DNA from: Hyphomicrobium_A sp963745205
GTDB taxonomy: Bacteria; Pseudomonadota; Alphaproteobacteria; Rhizobiales; Hyphomicrobiaceae
Assembly: GCA_963745205.1 (NCBI GenBank)
Contig: CAVUWX010000011.1
Coordinates: 124,001-188,000, forward strand
Length of the DNA: 64,000 nt
Reading direction: 5' to 3'
Below are positions 52,339 to 61,604 of this stretch, piece after piece. The translations under genes were made by a program, and so were the position numbers. The notes below the pieces were generated by a model, which saw nothing but the letters and a program-made list of their open reading frames with translations, had not been told where the DNA came from and did no database searches. The first letter of the stretch is position 1. Every line of letters starts with the position of its first letter.

Positions 52339-53514
52339 ATGGAGAAACTCTCCTCTGCGGCAGCTCTGATCGACAAGCGCCGGCCCGAGCGGCCGGTGCG
52401 GGGCCTGCGCCCCCATGCGGCCGGTCGCGCGGCCCGGTGGTTCCTCGACAAGTTCCCCGGCGACGTCGCCTACGCCTACAAAGCCAACAGCTCCGTGTTT
52501 CTGATCGGCGCGCTCTATGGCGCCGGCATCCGCCATTTCGACGTCGCCTCGCTGCCCGAGATCGAGGACGCGGCGACGATCCCCGACGCGCACCTGCACT
52601 TCATGCACCCGGTGAAGTCGCGCCACGCGATCCGCCGCGCCTACGAGCTCGGTGTGCGCTCGTTCGCGCTCGACGGCGAGGACGAGCTCGACAAGATTCT
52701 CGAGGCCACGGACGACGCGCGCGACCTGCTGCTCTGGGTGCGCGTCGCGGTGCCGGCGATCAACAGCCGCATCCCGCTCGAGCGCAAGTTCGGTGTGTCG
52801 GGCCAGAAGGCGGCGAAGCTCTTGGTCAAGACGCGGCAGGCCGCCTCCGAGCTGGGGCTCACCTTCCACGTCGGCTCGCAGACGACGACGCCCGACGCCT
52901 TCGTCACGGCGCTGGGTGAGGTGCACAAGCTCATCGTGAAAGCCGGCGTCGTCATCGACCGCCTCGACGTCGGCGGCGGCTTTCCCGCGCGCTATCCCGA
53001 CAGCGAGCCGGCGTCGATGCAGACCTTCATGGACACGATCCTCGCCGGCGTGAACGACCTGCCGGTGAAGGAGAACATCCGCCTGATGTGCGAGCCGGGG
53101 CGCGCGCTCGTCGCGGAAGCCGAGAGCCTCATCGTGCGCGTCGACGCGCGGCGCGGCAACAACCTCTACATCAACGATGGCAGCTACGGCATGCTGTTCG
53201 ACGCCGCGCATCTGGGCTTCATCTTCCCCGTGCGCCTCATCAGCCGCGACGTCGATGCGGCGGAGACGCTGGTGGCGTTCGAGCTATGGGGCCCGACGTG
53301 CGATTCCATCGACTACATGAAGGGTCCCTTCATGCTGCCGGGCTCGGTCGCGGAAGGCGATTACCTCGAGATCGGCAACATGGGCGCCTACGCGCGCGCG
53401 ATCGCCGGCCACTTCAACGGCTACGGCGAGTACGACGAGGTGATCCTGGAGGACGAGCCGATGCTGACCATGTACGGCGCGCAAGCCGCACCGGCACGCT
53501 CGGCGCAGCGGTGA
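52339..53514 (+). CDS. Type III PLP-dependent ornithine/lysine decarboxylase family protein
   Basis: 391 residues from ATG 52339 (GGAGG ten bases upstream). Barrel Lys48 for the cofactor in DVAYAYKANSS; HVGSQT near 178 and DVGGGFPARYPD for substrate/phosphate contacts; catalytic Cys in ELWGPTCDSIDYM near 320. This fold-type III group covers ornithine decarboxylase (putrescine), lysine/ornithine and carboxynorspermidine enzymes. An ornithine decarboxylase role is favoured by the motif pattern and by the leader upstream. Confidence 0.9.
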   Translation: MEKLSSAAALIDKRRPERPVRGLRPHAAGRAARWFLDKFPGDVAYAYKANSSVFLIGALYGAGIRHFDVASLPEIEDAATIPDAHLHFMHPVKSRHAIRRAYELGVRSFALDGEDELDKILEATDDARDLLLWVRVAVPAINSRIPLERKFGVSGQKAAKLLVKTRQAASELGLTFHVGSQTTTPDAFVTALGEVHKLIVKAGVVIDRLDVGGGFPARYPDSEPASMQTFMDTILAGVNDLPVKENIRLMCEPGRALVAEAESLIVRVDARRGNNLYINDGSYGMLFDAAHLGFIFPVRLISRDVDAAETLVAFELWGPTCDSIDYMKGPFMLPGSVAEGDYLEIGNMGAYARAIAGHFNGYGEYDEVILEDEPMLTMYGAQAAPARSAQR

Positions 53515-53610
53515 TCGCCTCGATCCCACGAATTATCCACAGGTTATCCAGAGCAGAGGTGGAGAGAATCGCGCTAATTCCCAAGGGCATAACGTCCCGA
53601 GGGGGAAGGC

Positions 53611-53871
53611 ATGCCGGGCCACGAATTCTTCGAGCGGCAATTGCCGCGCTTCGCGCTGCAGGCGCGGGCGGCGAAGACGGCCGAGGACCGCCAGACCAAT
53701 GCCGAGCTGCTCATCTGCAAGGCCGAGTACGAGTGCGTGCAGATGCGCCGCGATTTAATGGCGGCGTTTGCCGTGCCGCTGTCGCACCGCGCGGTGGAGG
53801 GACCGGAGGTCGAGGCGCCTGAGCCGGTCGTTGAGGCTGTGCCCGCGCACGGAGCGGCCAAGGCGGCGTGA
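53611..53871 (+). CDS. Small hypothetical protein, Ala/Glu-rich
   Basis: 86 residues from ATG 53611, after GAGGGGGAAGGC. The first 50 residues are a charged helix (FFERQLPRFALQARAAKTAE; CKAEYECVQMRRDLM), then a Pro/Glu/Val-rich tail. No signal peptide, membrane helix or family is recognised. The start signal and base composition are credible, so it is probably real. Confidence 0.5.
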   Translation: MPGHEFFERQLPRFALQARAAKTAEDRQTNAELLICKAEYECVQMRRDLMAAFAVPLSHRAVEGPEVEAPEPVVEAVPAHGAAKAA

Positions 53872-54068
53872 GGCTTCGCGGCAAGCCGCGTCGCGGGGGC
53901 TGGGCGAAGCCGCGTTTCTGAGGCTCGCGTGCGCAGCCCTATCGCGAAATTTCCCAATCGAAACCGGAGGCTGCCGGCGCCTTAAGCGCTGCCCCATTGC
54001 TTTGCGGAGCTGGGACCCCACCTAATGCCGGGGACGGTTGCGGAGGCGCAACCTTGGAGTGACGACAG

Positions 54069-54326
54069 ATGCATCGATGGATGTTTGCAGCAGTTGGCTT
54101 GCTCACGCTGGCAGCTTCAGGTCCGGCAACCGCCGGAGGCTTGGCGGAAGCAGGAGAGCTAGAGGCTGCGCGCGCCAACGCCCGCGCCGGCGGCCCCGTG
54201 AGCGAACGCGATGCGGAGCTCTTGGAGCGCTGGGGGTGCCTGAGCGGGACGGACAACCCGTTCTGCGCGCGCCTGGAGCACCGGGGGTATTATCACCGCG
54301 CGCATCGGCGGCGGACGCACAGATAA
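54069..54326 (+). CDS. Small secreted protein
   Basis: 85 residues from ATG 54069 (GGAG nine bases upstream). Signal peptide MHRWMFAAVGLLTLAASGPA, cleaved near TAGG; the mature part of about 62 residues has two Cys (WGCLSGTDNPFCARL) likely to pair, and a basic, His/Arg-rich end (YYHRAHRRRTHR). No family is recognised. Confidence 0.6.
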   Translation: MHRWMFAAVGLLTLAASGPATAGGLAEAGELEAARANARAGGPVSERDAELLERWGCLSGTDNPFCARLEHRGYYHRAHRRRTHR

Positions 54327-54701
54327 TCGGAACGCGTTGTCCACAGAATATCTCGCCCCTGAGCCAATCTGCGCTGGACAGCAAAATCACCAATCGGCGA
54401 GGTGGAGACAGCCTTCTCCGCGTGTCCCCCACGCGGGCCTGTTCCTCGACGGGCTGAAGGACCTCAGCGCCGGCCCCTACGCCGCCGCTTTTTTTATTGC
54501 GGCGGGCCCGACTTGGAAGCGGGGGCGCTTCAGATGCTGGGAAAGTTACAGCAGTACCCAGTCACAGTTCTGGTCGATGACATTCGCCGGAGGCACAATG
54601 CAGCCCCTTATGGGAGCAGGCGAAGCTACCGCGCTTACCATCGATCGAATAGTCGCCTTGCGCTACGGGTTGAATGCCCGCGGTGCTCGCGCCTAGCGGC
54701 A
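54327..54701. other. Intergenic region without a supported gene
   Basis: 375 bp between the small secreted protein and tRNA-Val. One open frame of 119 codons crosses it but has no signal, domain or ribosome-binding site. A hairpin CCGCCGC/GCGGCGG with a T-rich loop lies at 54482-54505; the T-run is in the loop, so it is not a normal terminator. Confidence 0.5.
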
Positions 54702-54776
54702 TGGTGGGCGGTATAGGGATTGAACCTATGACCCCACGCGTGTGAAGCGTGTGCTCTACCGCTGAGCTAACCGCCC
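54702..54776 (-). tRNA. tRNA-Val (anticodon CAC)
   Basis: On the minus strand a 75-nt cloverleaf folds: acceptor GGGCGGT/ACCGCCC, D arm GCTC-AGCGGTA-GAGC, anticodon stem CACGC/GCGTG with loop TTCACAC (anticodon CAC, Val), T arm TAGG-TTCAATC-CCTA, and an encoded 3' CCA. Confidence 0.97.
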
Positions 54777-54835
54777 GCCGTGCTGGCAAGCCGCCCTTAT
54801 GCGAGCCAGCGCCCAGACCTGTCAAGCAAGCGCCG

Positions 54836-55849
54836 TCACGGGATTAGCGCGAAGCTCCCTGCGATCTTCGGGAAGTCGGCGTTGAGCCGGTCCACGTCGC
54901 CGGACGTTGCAATTCCGATCAAGCGGAAGTAGCCGCCGTCCTTGCACAGGATCATCACCTGGTAGAGGCGCACGGGCACGTTGTCGTCCTCGTCGATGGC
55001 GCCGGCCCACGTCTCCACGCCCGGCAGCCCGGCGATGGTGATGTCGCGCGGCTCCTCCGTCTTGATGTCCCTGTAGCCCGACAGGCTCGCGAGCAGTGTC
55101 ACCGCTTCCTTCTTCGGCTCCGCGATGGGACGCTTGTCGAGCGAGGGCGCGACCATGAACGCCGAACGCGTCACGCCCGCACGCTCGGGCTCGAGGCGTC
55201 CATCGAGCGTATAGACCTTGCTGGTGCCGACGAGGGTGCCGGCCTCCTTGAAGGGACCGAGGTAGGAGAGCGCAAAGAGGTCGCGAACGGCCGGCTGTCC
55301 GGCAGTCGTGGCGGTCGACAGGATCCTCTCGATCTCCTCTGCCGTGACGCTGCCGTCGGCGATGGCACGCTCCGGCACGTTGACGGAGACGAGCACGGTC
55401 TGCTCCTTGGTGGCGAACAGGACGAAGAACTTCTGGTAGGTCCCGGCCTCGGATTTCTGGCGCGCGCGCATGAAGATGTTGGGGTCGGGGCGCGGCAGCG
55501 TCTCCTGCTTGGCGTCCGTGATGCCGCGCTGTGCGAGCTGGTCGGCTGTGAATCCCTGCGCCATCTTGTCGTACTCGGAGGCGGGTGCCTCGAGGATCAC
55601 GAAGGAGACGCCGCGGGAGTCATCCTGGAAGCCGGAGAATAGCGGCGAGGGCGCGTAGCCGGGCGGCAGGTCGAGCACGACGCGGCTATTGGGCGCTTGC
55701 TGCGGGCTCGCCGCCGCGGGAGCAGGGACCGGCACCCCCGAGGTGAAGATAGCGGCCAAGGTGAAGACGGCGAGGATGCCCGCGAGGCCCGCCGCGGCGG
55801 CCTTGCCGAGGGCGCAAACGAGGCTTGCTGGCATGAGGCGCTTCGGCAT
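54836..55849 (-). CDS. Secreted or membrane-anchored protein of unknown function
   Basis: About 337 residues from ATG 55849. An N-terminal hydrophobic segment (ALGKAAAAGLAGILAVFTLA) is a signal or anchor, followed by an Ala/Pro-rich linker and a folded domain of about 270 residues starting SRVVLDLPPGYAPSPLFSG. Aromatic and Gly positions (LYQVMILCKDGGYFRLIGIA) indicate a globular fold, but I do not recognise the family. It is divergent from the RND-type transporter with about 260 bp between. Confidence 0.72.
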   Translation of the reverse strand: MPKRLMPASLVCALGKAAAAGLAGILAVFTLAAIFTSGVPVPAPAAASPQQAPNSRVVLDLPPGYAPSPLFSGFQDDSRGVSFVILEAPASEYDKMAQGFTADQLAQRGITDAKQETLPRPDPNIFMRARQKSEAGTYQKFFVLFATKEQTVLVSVNVPERAIADGSVTAEEIERILSTATTAGQPAVRDLFALSYLGPFKEAGTLVGTSKVYTLDGRLEPERAGVTRSAFMVAPSLDKRPIAEPKKEAVTLLASLSGYRDIKTEEPRDITIAGLPGVETWAGAIDEDDNVPVRLYQVMILCKDGGYFRLIGIATSGDVDRLNADFPKIAGSFALIP

Positions 55850-56110
55850 TGGGGCGGGGCTTATTTTGTTGGCCGGGTGGACACATGGGGGTGGCGCAAG
55901 GAGCGGGCAAGGAACGCGGGTGCTGCGGCCACAATGGGGCGCAACGGGATCGAAGCCTTTGGGCCGCGATCCTCTTGCACACCAACTGCGGCAAATGCGA
56001 CGATCCGTCGTCGGGCGCCGATTCCGAAGGGAAAGCGGGGGCTCGCGTGTAAAAAAGCATCGGCCGGCCGCTTCCAAAGCTGCGCCCGAACGAGTGCCGA
56101 CGGGGGAGCT

Positions 56111-58438
56111 ATGGCGAGCGCTGAGGAGCCGGGCCGGTCGTTCGTGTTCTCGTTCGGCCTGGAAAGGCTGGGGCTCGTCGCCTTGCGCGCGCCCTATGTC
56201 GTGGCCGCCCTCGTCGTCGTCGCCACCGTCCTCGGCGCCATGGGCGTCGCCAGGCTGCAGGTCGACGACTCGCTGTCGGAGCTGTTTCGCACCAACACCG
56301 AGGAGTTCCACCGCTACGAGGCGATCGACCGCCGCTTCCCCTCGAGCGAGTACGATGTGCTCGTCGTCGTCGAGGGCAAGGACCTCCTGCAGCGCAAGGG
56401 GCTGGAAACCTTCGCCAACCTGACGACGGAGCTGCAGCTCGTTGAGGGCGTGTCGGGTCTCGTCTCGATGCTGTCGGCGCGCGGCAAGCCGGATGCGACG
56501 GGCTACGCGGCGCCGATCGTGCCGGACGATCTCCCCGAGAACGGGCCGGCCTTCGATGCGATGATCGGCGCCTTGAAGACGAACGACATCGTCAAGGGCA
56601 AGTTCCTCTCCGACGATGGCCAGCTCGCGATGATCATCATCGCACTCGACCGCGAGGTCGTGCGCGAGAAAACCGCGCGCGTCGTCATCGGCGAGATCAA
56701 CAAGAGCGTCACCGACATCCTCGCCGGCTCCGGGCTGACGGCCAAGATGACCGGCGCACCCGTGATGCAGCTCGAGATCCGCAATGCGGTGGAGCGCGAC
56801 CAGATCCTCTACAACGGCCTCGGCCTGCTGTTTGGCGCGCTGATCGCCGTCATCTTCTTCCGGCGCCTGTCGCTGATGCTGGTCGCGGCGCTGCCGCCCG
56901 TGCTGGCGGTCACGTGGTCGCTGGGCCTGCTCGGCTGGATGGGCTTCAAGCTCAATCTGTTCCTCAATGTGATGACGCCGCTCATCATGGTGATGGGCTT
57001 TGCCGACAGCATGCAGATGGTATCTGCCATCCGCATCCGGCTGCGCGAGGGCGACGACCGCTACCAGGCCGTGCGCTTCGCCGTGCGCGTCGTCGGCCCC
57101 GCCTGCGTGCTCGCCCACGGCACGGCGCTGCTCGCGTTCTGCGCGCTGCTGTTGTCGGAATCGGGCCTCATCCGCACGTTCGGCATGGCGGGAGCGCTCG
57201 CCGTGCTCATCTCCTTTATCGCCGTCATTCTCGTGCTGCCGATCCTCGGCGTGATGCTGATCCGCAACGAGGCGGCGTTAGCCAAGGACCATACCCCGGC
57301 GGACAGGCTCATGGACGGGCTCGGCACCATCGTCGGCTGGGTCGTCGACCGCGTGGTGCACCGGCCGTATCTCTATACGGGCATCGGCATCGCGCTGTTT
57401 GCTGCCTTCACCGCCGCCTTCATCGCGCTGCCGACGCGCTACCGCCTCGCCGACCAGGTGCCCGACCGCGAGCAGGCGCTCGATGCGACAAGCCGCATCG
57501 ACCAGAAGCTCACCGGCGCCAACCCGGTGCATGTGATGATCGAATGGACCGACGGCACCCCGCTCTATTCGCCGGCGACGCTCGAGGTCATCGGCAAAGT
57601 GCACGAGGCGCTCGAGAAGGAGGCCGGACTCGGCAACGTGTGGTCGCTCGAGAGCCTGCGGCGCTGGCTGCATGAGGCGGGAGACGACCGCATCGAGACG
57701 GTGCAGAAGTTCGTCGGCATCCTGCCCGAGCACCTCGTGCGCCGCTTCATCGCCAAGGAGGAGAACGCGGTGCTCGTGACGGGGCGCCTGCCCGACGTCG
57801 ACTCGAGCCGCATCCTGCCCGTGGTCGAGAAGATCGACCGTTCGCTCGATCCGATCCGCAAGGCCTATCCGAATTTTCGCATCTCGGTGACGGGATTGCC
57901 GGCGATCGCGGCGCGCAACAGCGCCCGCATGATCGACCAGCTCAAAGTGAGCATCCCCATCTGCGTCGCCTTCGCCGGCGTTCTCCTCGGCATGGCGTTC
58001 CGCTCGCCTTTCGTGGCGCTCGTCAGCCTGCTGCCGGGTCTGTTCCCGGTGGTGGCGTCGGGCACGCTGCTGTGGGCCAACGACGACGGGCTCGAGTTCG
58101 CCTCCGTCGTGGCGCTCCTCGTCGTCTTCGGCCTCGGCATCGACGCGCTCATACACTTCCTCAACCGATTGCGGCTCGAGGAGCGCGCGGGGGACGCGCC
58201 GGAGCTGGCGATAAGGCGGGCGCGCGTGCTGGTCGGACCGGCGATCATCCTGACGACCATCGTGCTCGCCTTCGGCCTCGGCGTGACCGTGTTCTCCGAC
58301 CTGCCGTCGCTCAGGACGTTCGGCCTGGTGTGCGGCTTCACGCTGCTTGCGTCGCTGATTGCGGATCTCGTGTTCCTCCCCGCTACAATCATGGTGGGGC
58401 GGAAGCTGTGGCCGCACCGGCCGCGAGGGCAAGCCTAA
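56111..58438 (+). CDS. RND superfamily (MMPL-type) transporter
   Basis: 775 residues from ATG 56111. The layout is the two-fold RND repeat: TM1 at about 28-50, a periplasmic loop, five helices (VMTPLIMVMGFADSMQMVSA in the sterol-sensing-like part), then TM7, a second loop and five helices (FASVVALLVVFGLGIDALIH). It exports lipids, hopanoids or other hydrophobic compounds; the sequence is of the HpnN/MMPL kind but the substrate is not proven. It converges with gph, with four bases between. Confidence 0.9.
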   Translation: MASAEEPGRSFVFSFGLERLGLVALRAPYVVAALVVVATVLGAMGVARLQVDDSLSELFRTNTEEFHRYEAIDRRFPSSEYDVLVVVEGKDLLQRKGLETFANLTTELQLVEGVSGLVSMLSARGKPDATGYAAPIVPDDLPENGPAFDAMIGALKTNDIVKGKFLSDDGQLAMIIIALDREVVREKTARVVIGEINKSVTDILAGSGLTAKMTGAPVMQLEIRNAVERDQILYNGLGLLFGALIAVIFFRRLSLMLVAALPPVLAVTWSLGLLGWMGFKLNLFLNVMTPLIMVMGFADSMQMVSAIRIRLREGDDRYQAVRFAVRVVGPACVLAHGTALLAFCALLLSESGLIRTFGMAGALAVLISFIAVILVLPILGVMLIRNEAALAKDHTPADRLMDGLGTIVGWVVDRVVHRPYLYTGIGIALFAAFTAAFIALPTRYRLADQVPDREQALDATSRIDQKLTGANPVHVMIEWTDGTPLYSPATLEVIGKVHEALEKEAGLGNVWSLESLRRWLHEAGDDRIETVQKFVGILPEHLVRRFIAKEENAVLVTGRLPDVDSSRILPVVEKIDRSLDPIRKAYPNFRISVTGLPAIAARNSARMIDQLKVSIPICVAFAGVLLGMAFRSPFVALVSLLPGLFPVVASGTLLWANDDGLEFASVVALLVVFGLGIDALIHFLNRLRLEERAGDAPELAIRRARVLVGPAIILTTIVLAFGLGVTVFSDLPSLRTFGLVCGFTLLASLIADLVFLPATIMVGRKLWPHRPRGQA

Positions 58439-58442
58439 GGCG

Positions 58443-59111
58443 TTACCCGAGCAGCGCGATAATCGCCGCCTCGAGCTCATCATAGTGGTCGATGGCCCTA
58501 TCGGGAGAAAGCTCGCGCACGGGCGTATCGGTGTAGCCGAACGTGACCGCGACGACGGGCACGCCGGCCGCCTTCGCAGTGGCGATGTCGATGCGGCTGT
58601 CTCCGACCATGACGGCGCGGGCCGGGTCGCCGCCGGCGAGGCGGATGGTGCCGAGCAGATGGTCGGGGTGCGGTTTGAACACGGGGAACGTATCGCGGCC
58701 CGTCACCGCGGAGAACAGGGGGGTCATCCCGAGCGCATCGAGCAATGTGCGTGCCATCCTCTCGTTCTTGTTGGTGCACACGGCGAGCTTCGCGCCGGCG
58801 CCTCTGAAGCGCTCGAGCGCGGCGACCGTGCCCTCGAACGGGCGGCTGCCGACGGCAATGTTGCGCCTGTAGTAGTCGAGGAACAGGTCGAGCAGCCGCT
58901 TGCGCTCGTTCTCGGAGAGCTTGGCGGCGTCGGGCCCCATGGCGTGGTCGACCATGAACCTGGCGCCGTGGCCGATCAGCGGGCGCAACTTTTGTTCGCT
59001 CACGCCCGGCAGCCCGATGCCGGCGAGGACGTGGTTGGTCGCCGCAACGAGGTCCGGAGCGGTATCGACGAGCGTCCCATCGAGGTCGAAGACGAGGGTG
59101 GCGTCGCGCAT
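58443..59111 (-). CDS. gph: Phosphoglycolate phosphatase
   Basis: 222 residues, HAD-IA subfamily. Motif I LVFDLDGTLVDTAPDL, motif II AVCTNKNERMARTLLDALG, motif III with Lys in VFKPHPDHL and motif IV VMVGDSRIDIATAKAAG. It dephosphorylates 2-phosphoglycolate from DNA repair or oxygenation reactions. Start ATG 59111. Confidence 0.9.
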   Translation of the reverse strand: MRDATLVFDLDGTLVDTAPDLVAATNHVLAGIGLPGVSEQKLRPLIGHGARFMVDHAMGPDAAKLSENERKRLLDLFLDYYRRNIAVGSRPFEGTVAALERFRGAGAKLAVCTNKNERMARTLLDALGMTPLFSAVTGRDTFPVFKPHPDHLLGTIRLAGGDPARAVMVGDSRIDIATAKAAGVPVVAVTFGYTDTPVRELSPDRAIDHYDELEAAIIALLG

Positions 59112-59263
59112 GGGGTCGGGGTGGGCCTTATGAGGTGGGATCGGCGCGCACGCTAACTGCTGGGCTCCTCGATGTCATCATCGGGGCCGCTGCGGCTTGA
59201 AACCACGGGGCGCGCACCTTAGACAAAGCGCACGCACGTTCAGCGACCCCTCGCGGTGACCCA

Positions 59264-60709
59264 ATGGATAAACAGCTCATCACCTTACTCAAGACGCAGG
59301 CCTACATCGACGGCGCCTGGGTCGGAACGCCTTCACTGGTGGTGACCGACAAGGCGACGGGCGAGGAGATCGCCCGCGTGCCCGATCTCGGTGCGGAGGA
59401 GACCAACGCCGCCATCGAGGCCGCGCACCGCGCCTTCAAGCCGTGGGCGGCACGGCTTGCCAAGGACCGCTCCAAGATCCTGCGCCGCTGGTACGAGCTC
59501 ATCGTGGAGCATGCGGATGAGCTGGCGCTCTTGCTCACCAAGGAGCAGGGCAAGCCGCTCGCCGAAGCGAAGGGCGAGATCCTCTACGGCGCCGGCTTCG
59601 TCGAGCTCTTCGCCGAGGAGGCCAAGCGCGTCTACGGCGAGACGATCCCCTCGCACAAGGCGGATGCGCGCATCGTTATCATGAAGCAGCCGGTCGGCGT
59701 CGTCGCCGCGATCACGCCATGGAACTTCCCGAGCGCCATGATCACGCGCAAGGTGGCGCCGGCGCTCGCTGTCGGCTGCACCGTCGTCGTCAAGCCGGCC
59801 GAGGATACGCCGCTCTGCGCGCTGGCGCTCGCGGAGCTCGCCGAGCGCGCCGGGCTGCCGAAAGGCGTGCTCAACGTCGTCACGGCGAAGAACCCGGTAC
59901 CTATCGGCGCGGCGATGACCTCAAACCCGCTCGTGCGCATGGTGACGTTCACCGGCTCGACCGAGGTCGGCAAGATCCTGATGGCGCAGGCGGCGGGTAC
60001 CGTGAAGCGCGTCGGCATGGAGCTCGGCGGCAATGCCCCGTTCATCGTGTTCGACGACGCCGACCTCGACAAGGCGGTCGCTGGCGTCATGGCCTCGAAA
60101 TTCCGCAACGCCGGGCAGACCTGCGTATGCGCCAACCGCATCCTGGTGCAGGCCAGCGTCTACGACGCGTTCGCCGAGAAACTTGTGGCCGCGGCGCGCG
60201 GCTTGAAGGTTGGCCCCGGCACGGAAGCGGGCGTCACGGTCGGGCCACTCATCAATTCGGAGGCAGTCAAGAAGGTCAGCGAGCACGTGGCTGACGCGGT
60301 GAACAAGGGCGCCAAGGTGGTCATGGGCGGCAAGCCACATGCTCTCGGGGGCACCTTCTTCGAGCCGACCGTTCTGACCGGCGTCACCCCGCAGATGCGC
60401 GTTTCCCGCGAGGAGACGTTCGGGCCCGTAGCTCCGCTGTTCAAGTTCGCGAGCGAGGCGGAGGCGATCCGCATGGCGAATGACACGCCCTTCGGGCTCG
60501 CCGCCTACTTCTTCGCGCGCGACATCGGCCGCTGCTGGCGCGTGGCGGAAGCGCTCGAGTATGGTATTGTCGGCGTCAACGAGGGGATTACTTCCACGGA
60601 GATCGCTCCGTTCGGCGGATTCAAGGAAAGCGGTATCGGGCGCGAGGGCTCGCACCACGGCATCGATGAGTTCGTCGAGATCAAGTACACGTTGATGGGC
60701 GGTCTTTAA
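59264..60709 (+). CDS. gabD: NAD(P)-dependent succinate-semialdehyde dehydrogenase
   Basis: 481 residues, aldehyde dehydrogenase superfamily. VVAAITPWNFPSAMITRKVA, FTGSTEVGKILM, MELGGNAPFIVFDDAD with the catalytic Glu, and the catalytic Cys in NAGQTCVCANRILV near 286. The close match to the GabD/SSADH subgroup suggests oxidation of succinate semialdehyde to succinate. Start ATG 59264. Confidence 0.88.
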   Translation: MDKQLITLLKTQAYIDGAWVGTPSLVVTDKATGEEIARVPDLGAEETNAAIEAAHRAFKPWAARLAKDRSKILRRWYELIVEHADELALLLTKEQGKPLAEAKGEILYGAGFVELFAEEAKRVYGETIPSHKADARIVIMKQPVGVVAAITPWNFPSAMITRKVAPALAVGCTVVVKPAEDTPLCALALAELAERAGLPKGVLNVVTAKNPVPIGAAMTSNPLVRMVTFTGSTEVGKILMAQAAGTVKRVGMELGGNAPFIVFDDADLDKAVAGVMASKFRNAGQTCVCANRILVQASVYDAFAEKLVAAARGLKVGPGTEAGVTVGPLINSEAVKKVSEHVADAVNKGAKVVMGGKPHALGGTFFEPTVLTGVTPQMRVSREETFGPVAPLFKFASEAEAIRMANDTPFGLAAYFFARDIGRCWRVAEALEYGIVGVNEGITSTEIAPFGGFKESGIGREGSHHGIDEFVEIKYTLMGGL

Positions 60710-60790
60710 CCGGAATATCGCATTGGCCGCGCGCTGCGGTAGCGCGGCCAAGCAGTGTGAGCCACGAGGCCCTTTGGGCTCGCGCTCGCG

Positions 60791-60814
60791 GCCCCCTCCC
60801 TGCCGGGAGGGGGC
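60791..60814. repeat. Intergenic palindrome
   Basis: A perfect 10-bp inverted repeat GCCCCCTCCC/GGGAGGGGGC with loop TGCC between gabD and rpiA. It could terminate gabD transcription weakly, as no T-run follows, or be a member of the palindromic repeats seen also at 63015-63134. Confidence 0.6.
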
Positions 60815-60875
60815 AAGCGCCGTTGCCTTGTAATACGCTCCCGGCTGCGGAGCGTTCCGCGCGGGGAGCTTCAGC

Positions 60876-61580
60876 ATGAGCAACGACGCCTGGAAGCTGG
60901 CGGTGGCCGAGCGCGCACTCTCATTCGTGGAGAGCGGCATGAAGCTCGGCCTTGGCACGGGCTCGACCGCGGCGAAGTTCGTCGATCTGCTGGGTCCGAA
61001 GGTGCGCGCCGGGCTCGATGTTGTCTGCGTGGCGACCTCGGAGGCGACGCAGGCGCAGGCGGTTGCCCTTGGTATTCCGGTGACGACGCTGGATGAGACG
61101 CCGTTCCTCGATCTGACGATCGACGGCGCAGACGAGCTCGACGAGGAGCTGCGGCTCATCAAGGGCGGCGGCGGCGCGCTTTTGCGCGAGAAGATCGTGG
61201 CAACCGCCTCCGGGCGCATGATCGTCATCGCGGATGCATCGAAGCGTGTCGCCACGCTCGGCGCCTTTCCGCTGCCCTTGGAGGTCGTGCGCTTCGGCTT
61301 GACGGCGACGCGCAACATGATCATCGCGCTTGCCGCAGACGCCGGCTGCGAGGGGGAGATCACGCTGCGCATGGGCTCCGGCGGTAAGCCGTTCGTTTCC
61401 GACAGCGGCAACTACATCCTTGATTGCGCCTTCGGCCGCATCGAGGAGCCGGAGGACCTCGACGAGGCCTTGAAGCTGATCCCCGGCGTGGTGGAGAACG
61501 GCATGTTTCTGGGGATTGCCGACCTCGCCATCGTGGGCGGGCCCGACGGCATCAGCTACGTCGGCTCGGACGGCATCTAA
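60876..61580 (+). CDS. rpiA: Ribose-5-phosphate isomerase A
   Basis: 234 residues. GLGTGSTAAKFVDLLG, TIDGADELDEELRLIKGGGG and LREKIVATASGRMIVI are the sugar-phosphate and catalytic motifs (Asp/Glu/Lys) of RpiA. It interconverts ribose and ribulose 5-phosphate. The glutathione reductase gene follows 24 bp later, probably in one operon. Confidence 0.96.
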   Translation: MSNDAWKLAVAERALSFVESGMKLGLGTGSTAAKFVDLLGPKVRAGLDVVCVATSEATQAQAVALGIPVTTLDETPFLDLTIDGADELDEELRLIKGGGGALLREKIVATASGRMIVIADASKRVATLGAFPLPLEVVRFGLTATRNMIIALAADAGCEGEITLRMGSGGKPFVSDSGNYILDCAFGRIEEPEDLDEALKLIPGVVENGMFLGIADLAIVGGPDGISYVGSDGI

Positions 61581-61604
61581 CGGCCACGACGGAGCCGGCA
61601 CGGC

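Noticed and set aside
54337..54696. A 119-codon plus-strand frame before tRNA-Val
   Set aside because: No start signal, signal peptide or family; low-complexity segments and a hairpin explain the composition.
55850..57118. N-terminal extension of the minus-strand protein at 54836-55849
   Set aside because: The extension is antisense to the RND-type transporter, is His/Asp/Arg-rich and lacks fold; a signal-like start at 55849 explains the gene.
57278..58483. A 401-codon minus-strand frame
   Set aside because: Antisense to the transporter, composed mostly of Arg, Asp, Glu and His; the real minus-strand gene here is gph.
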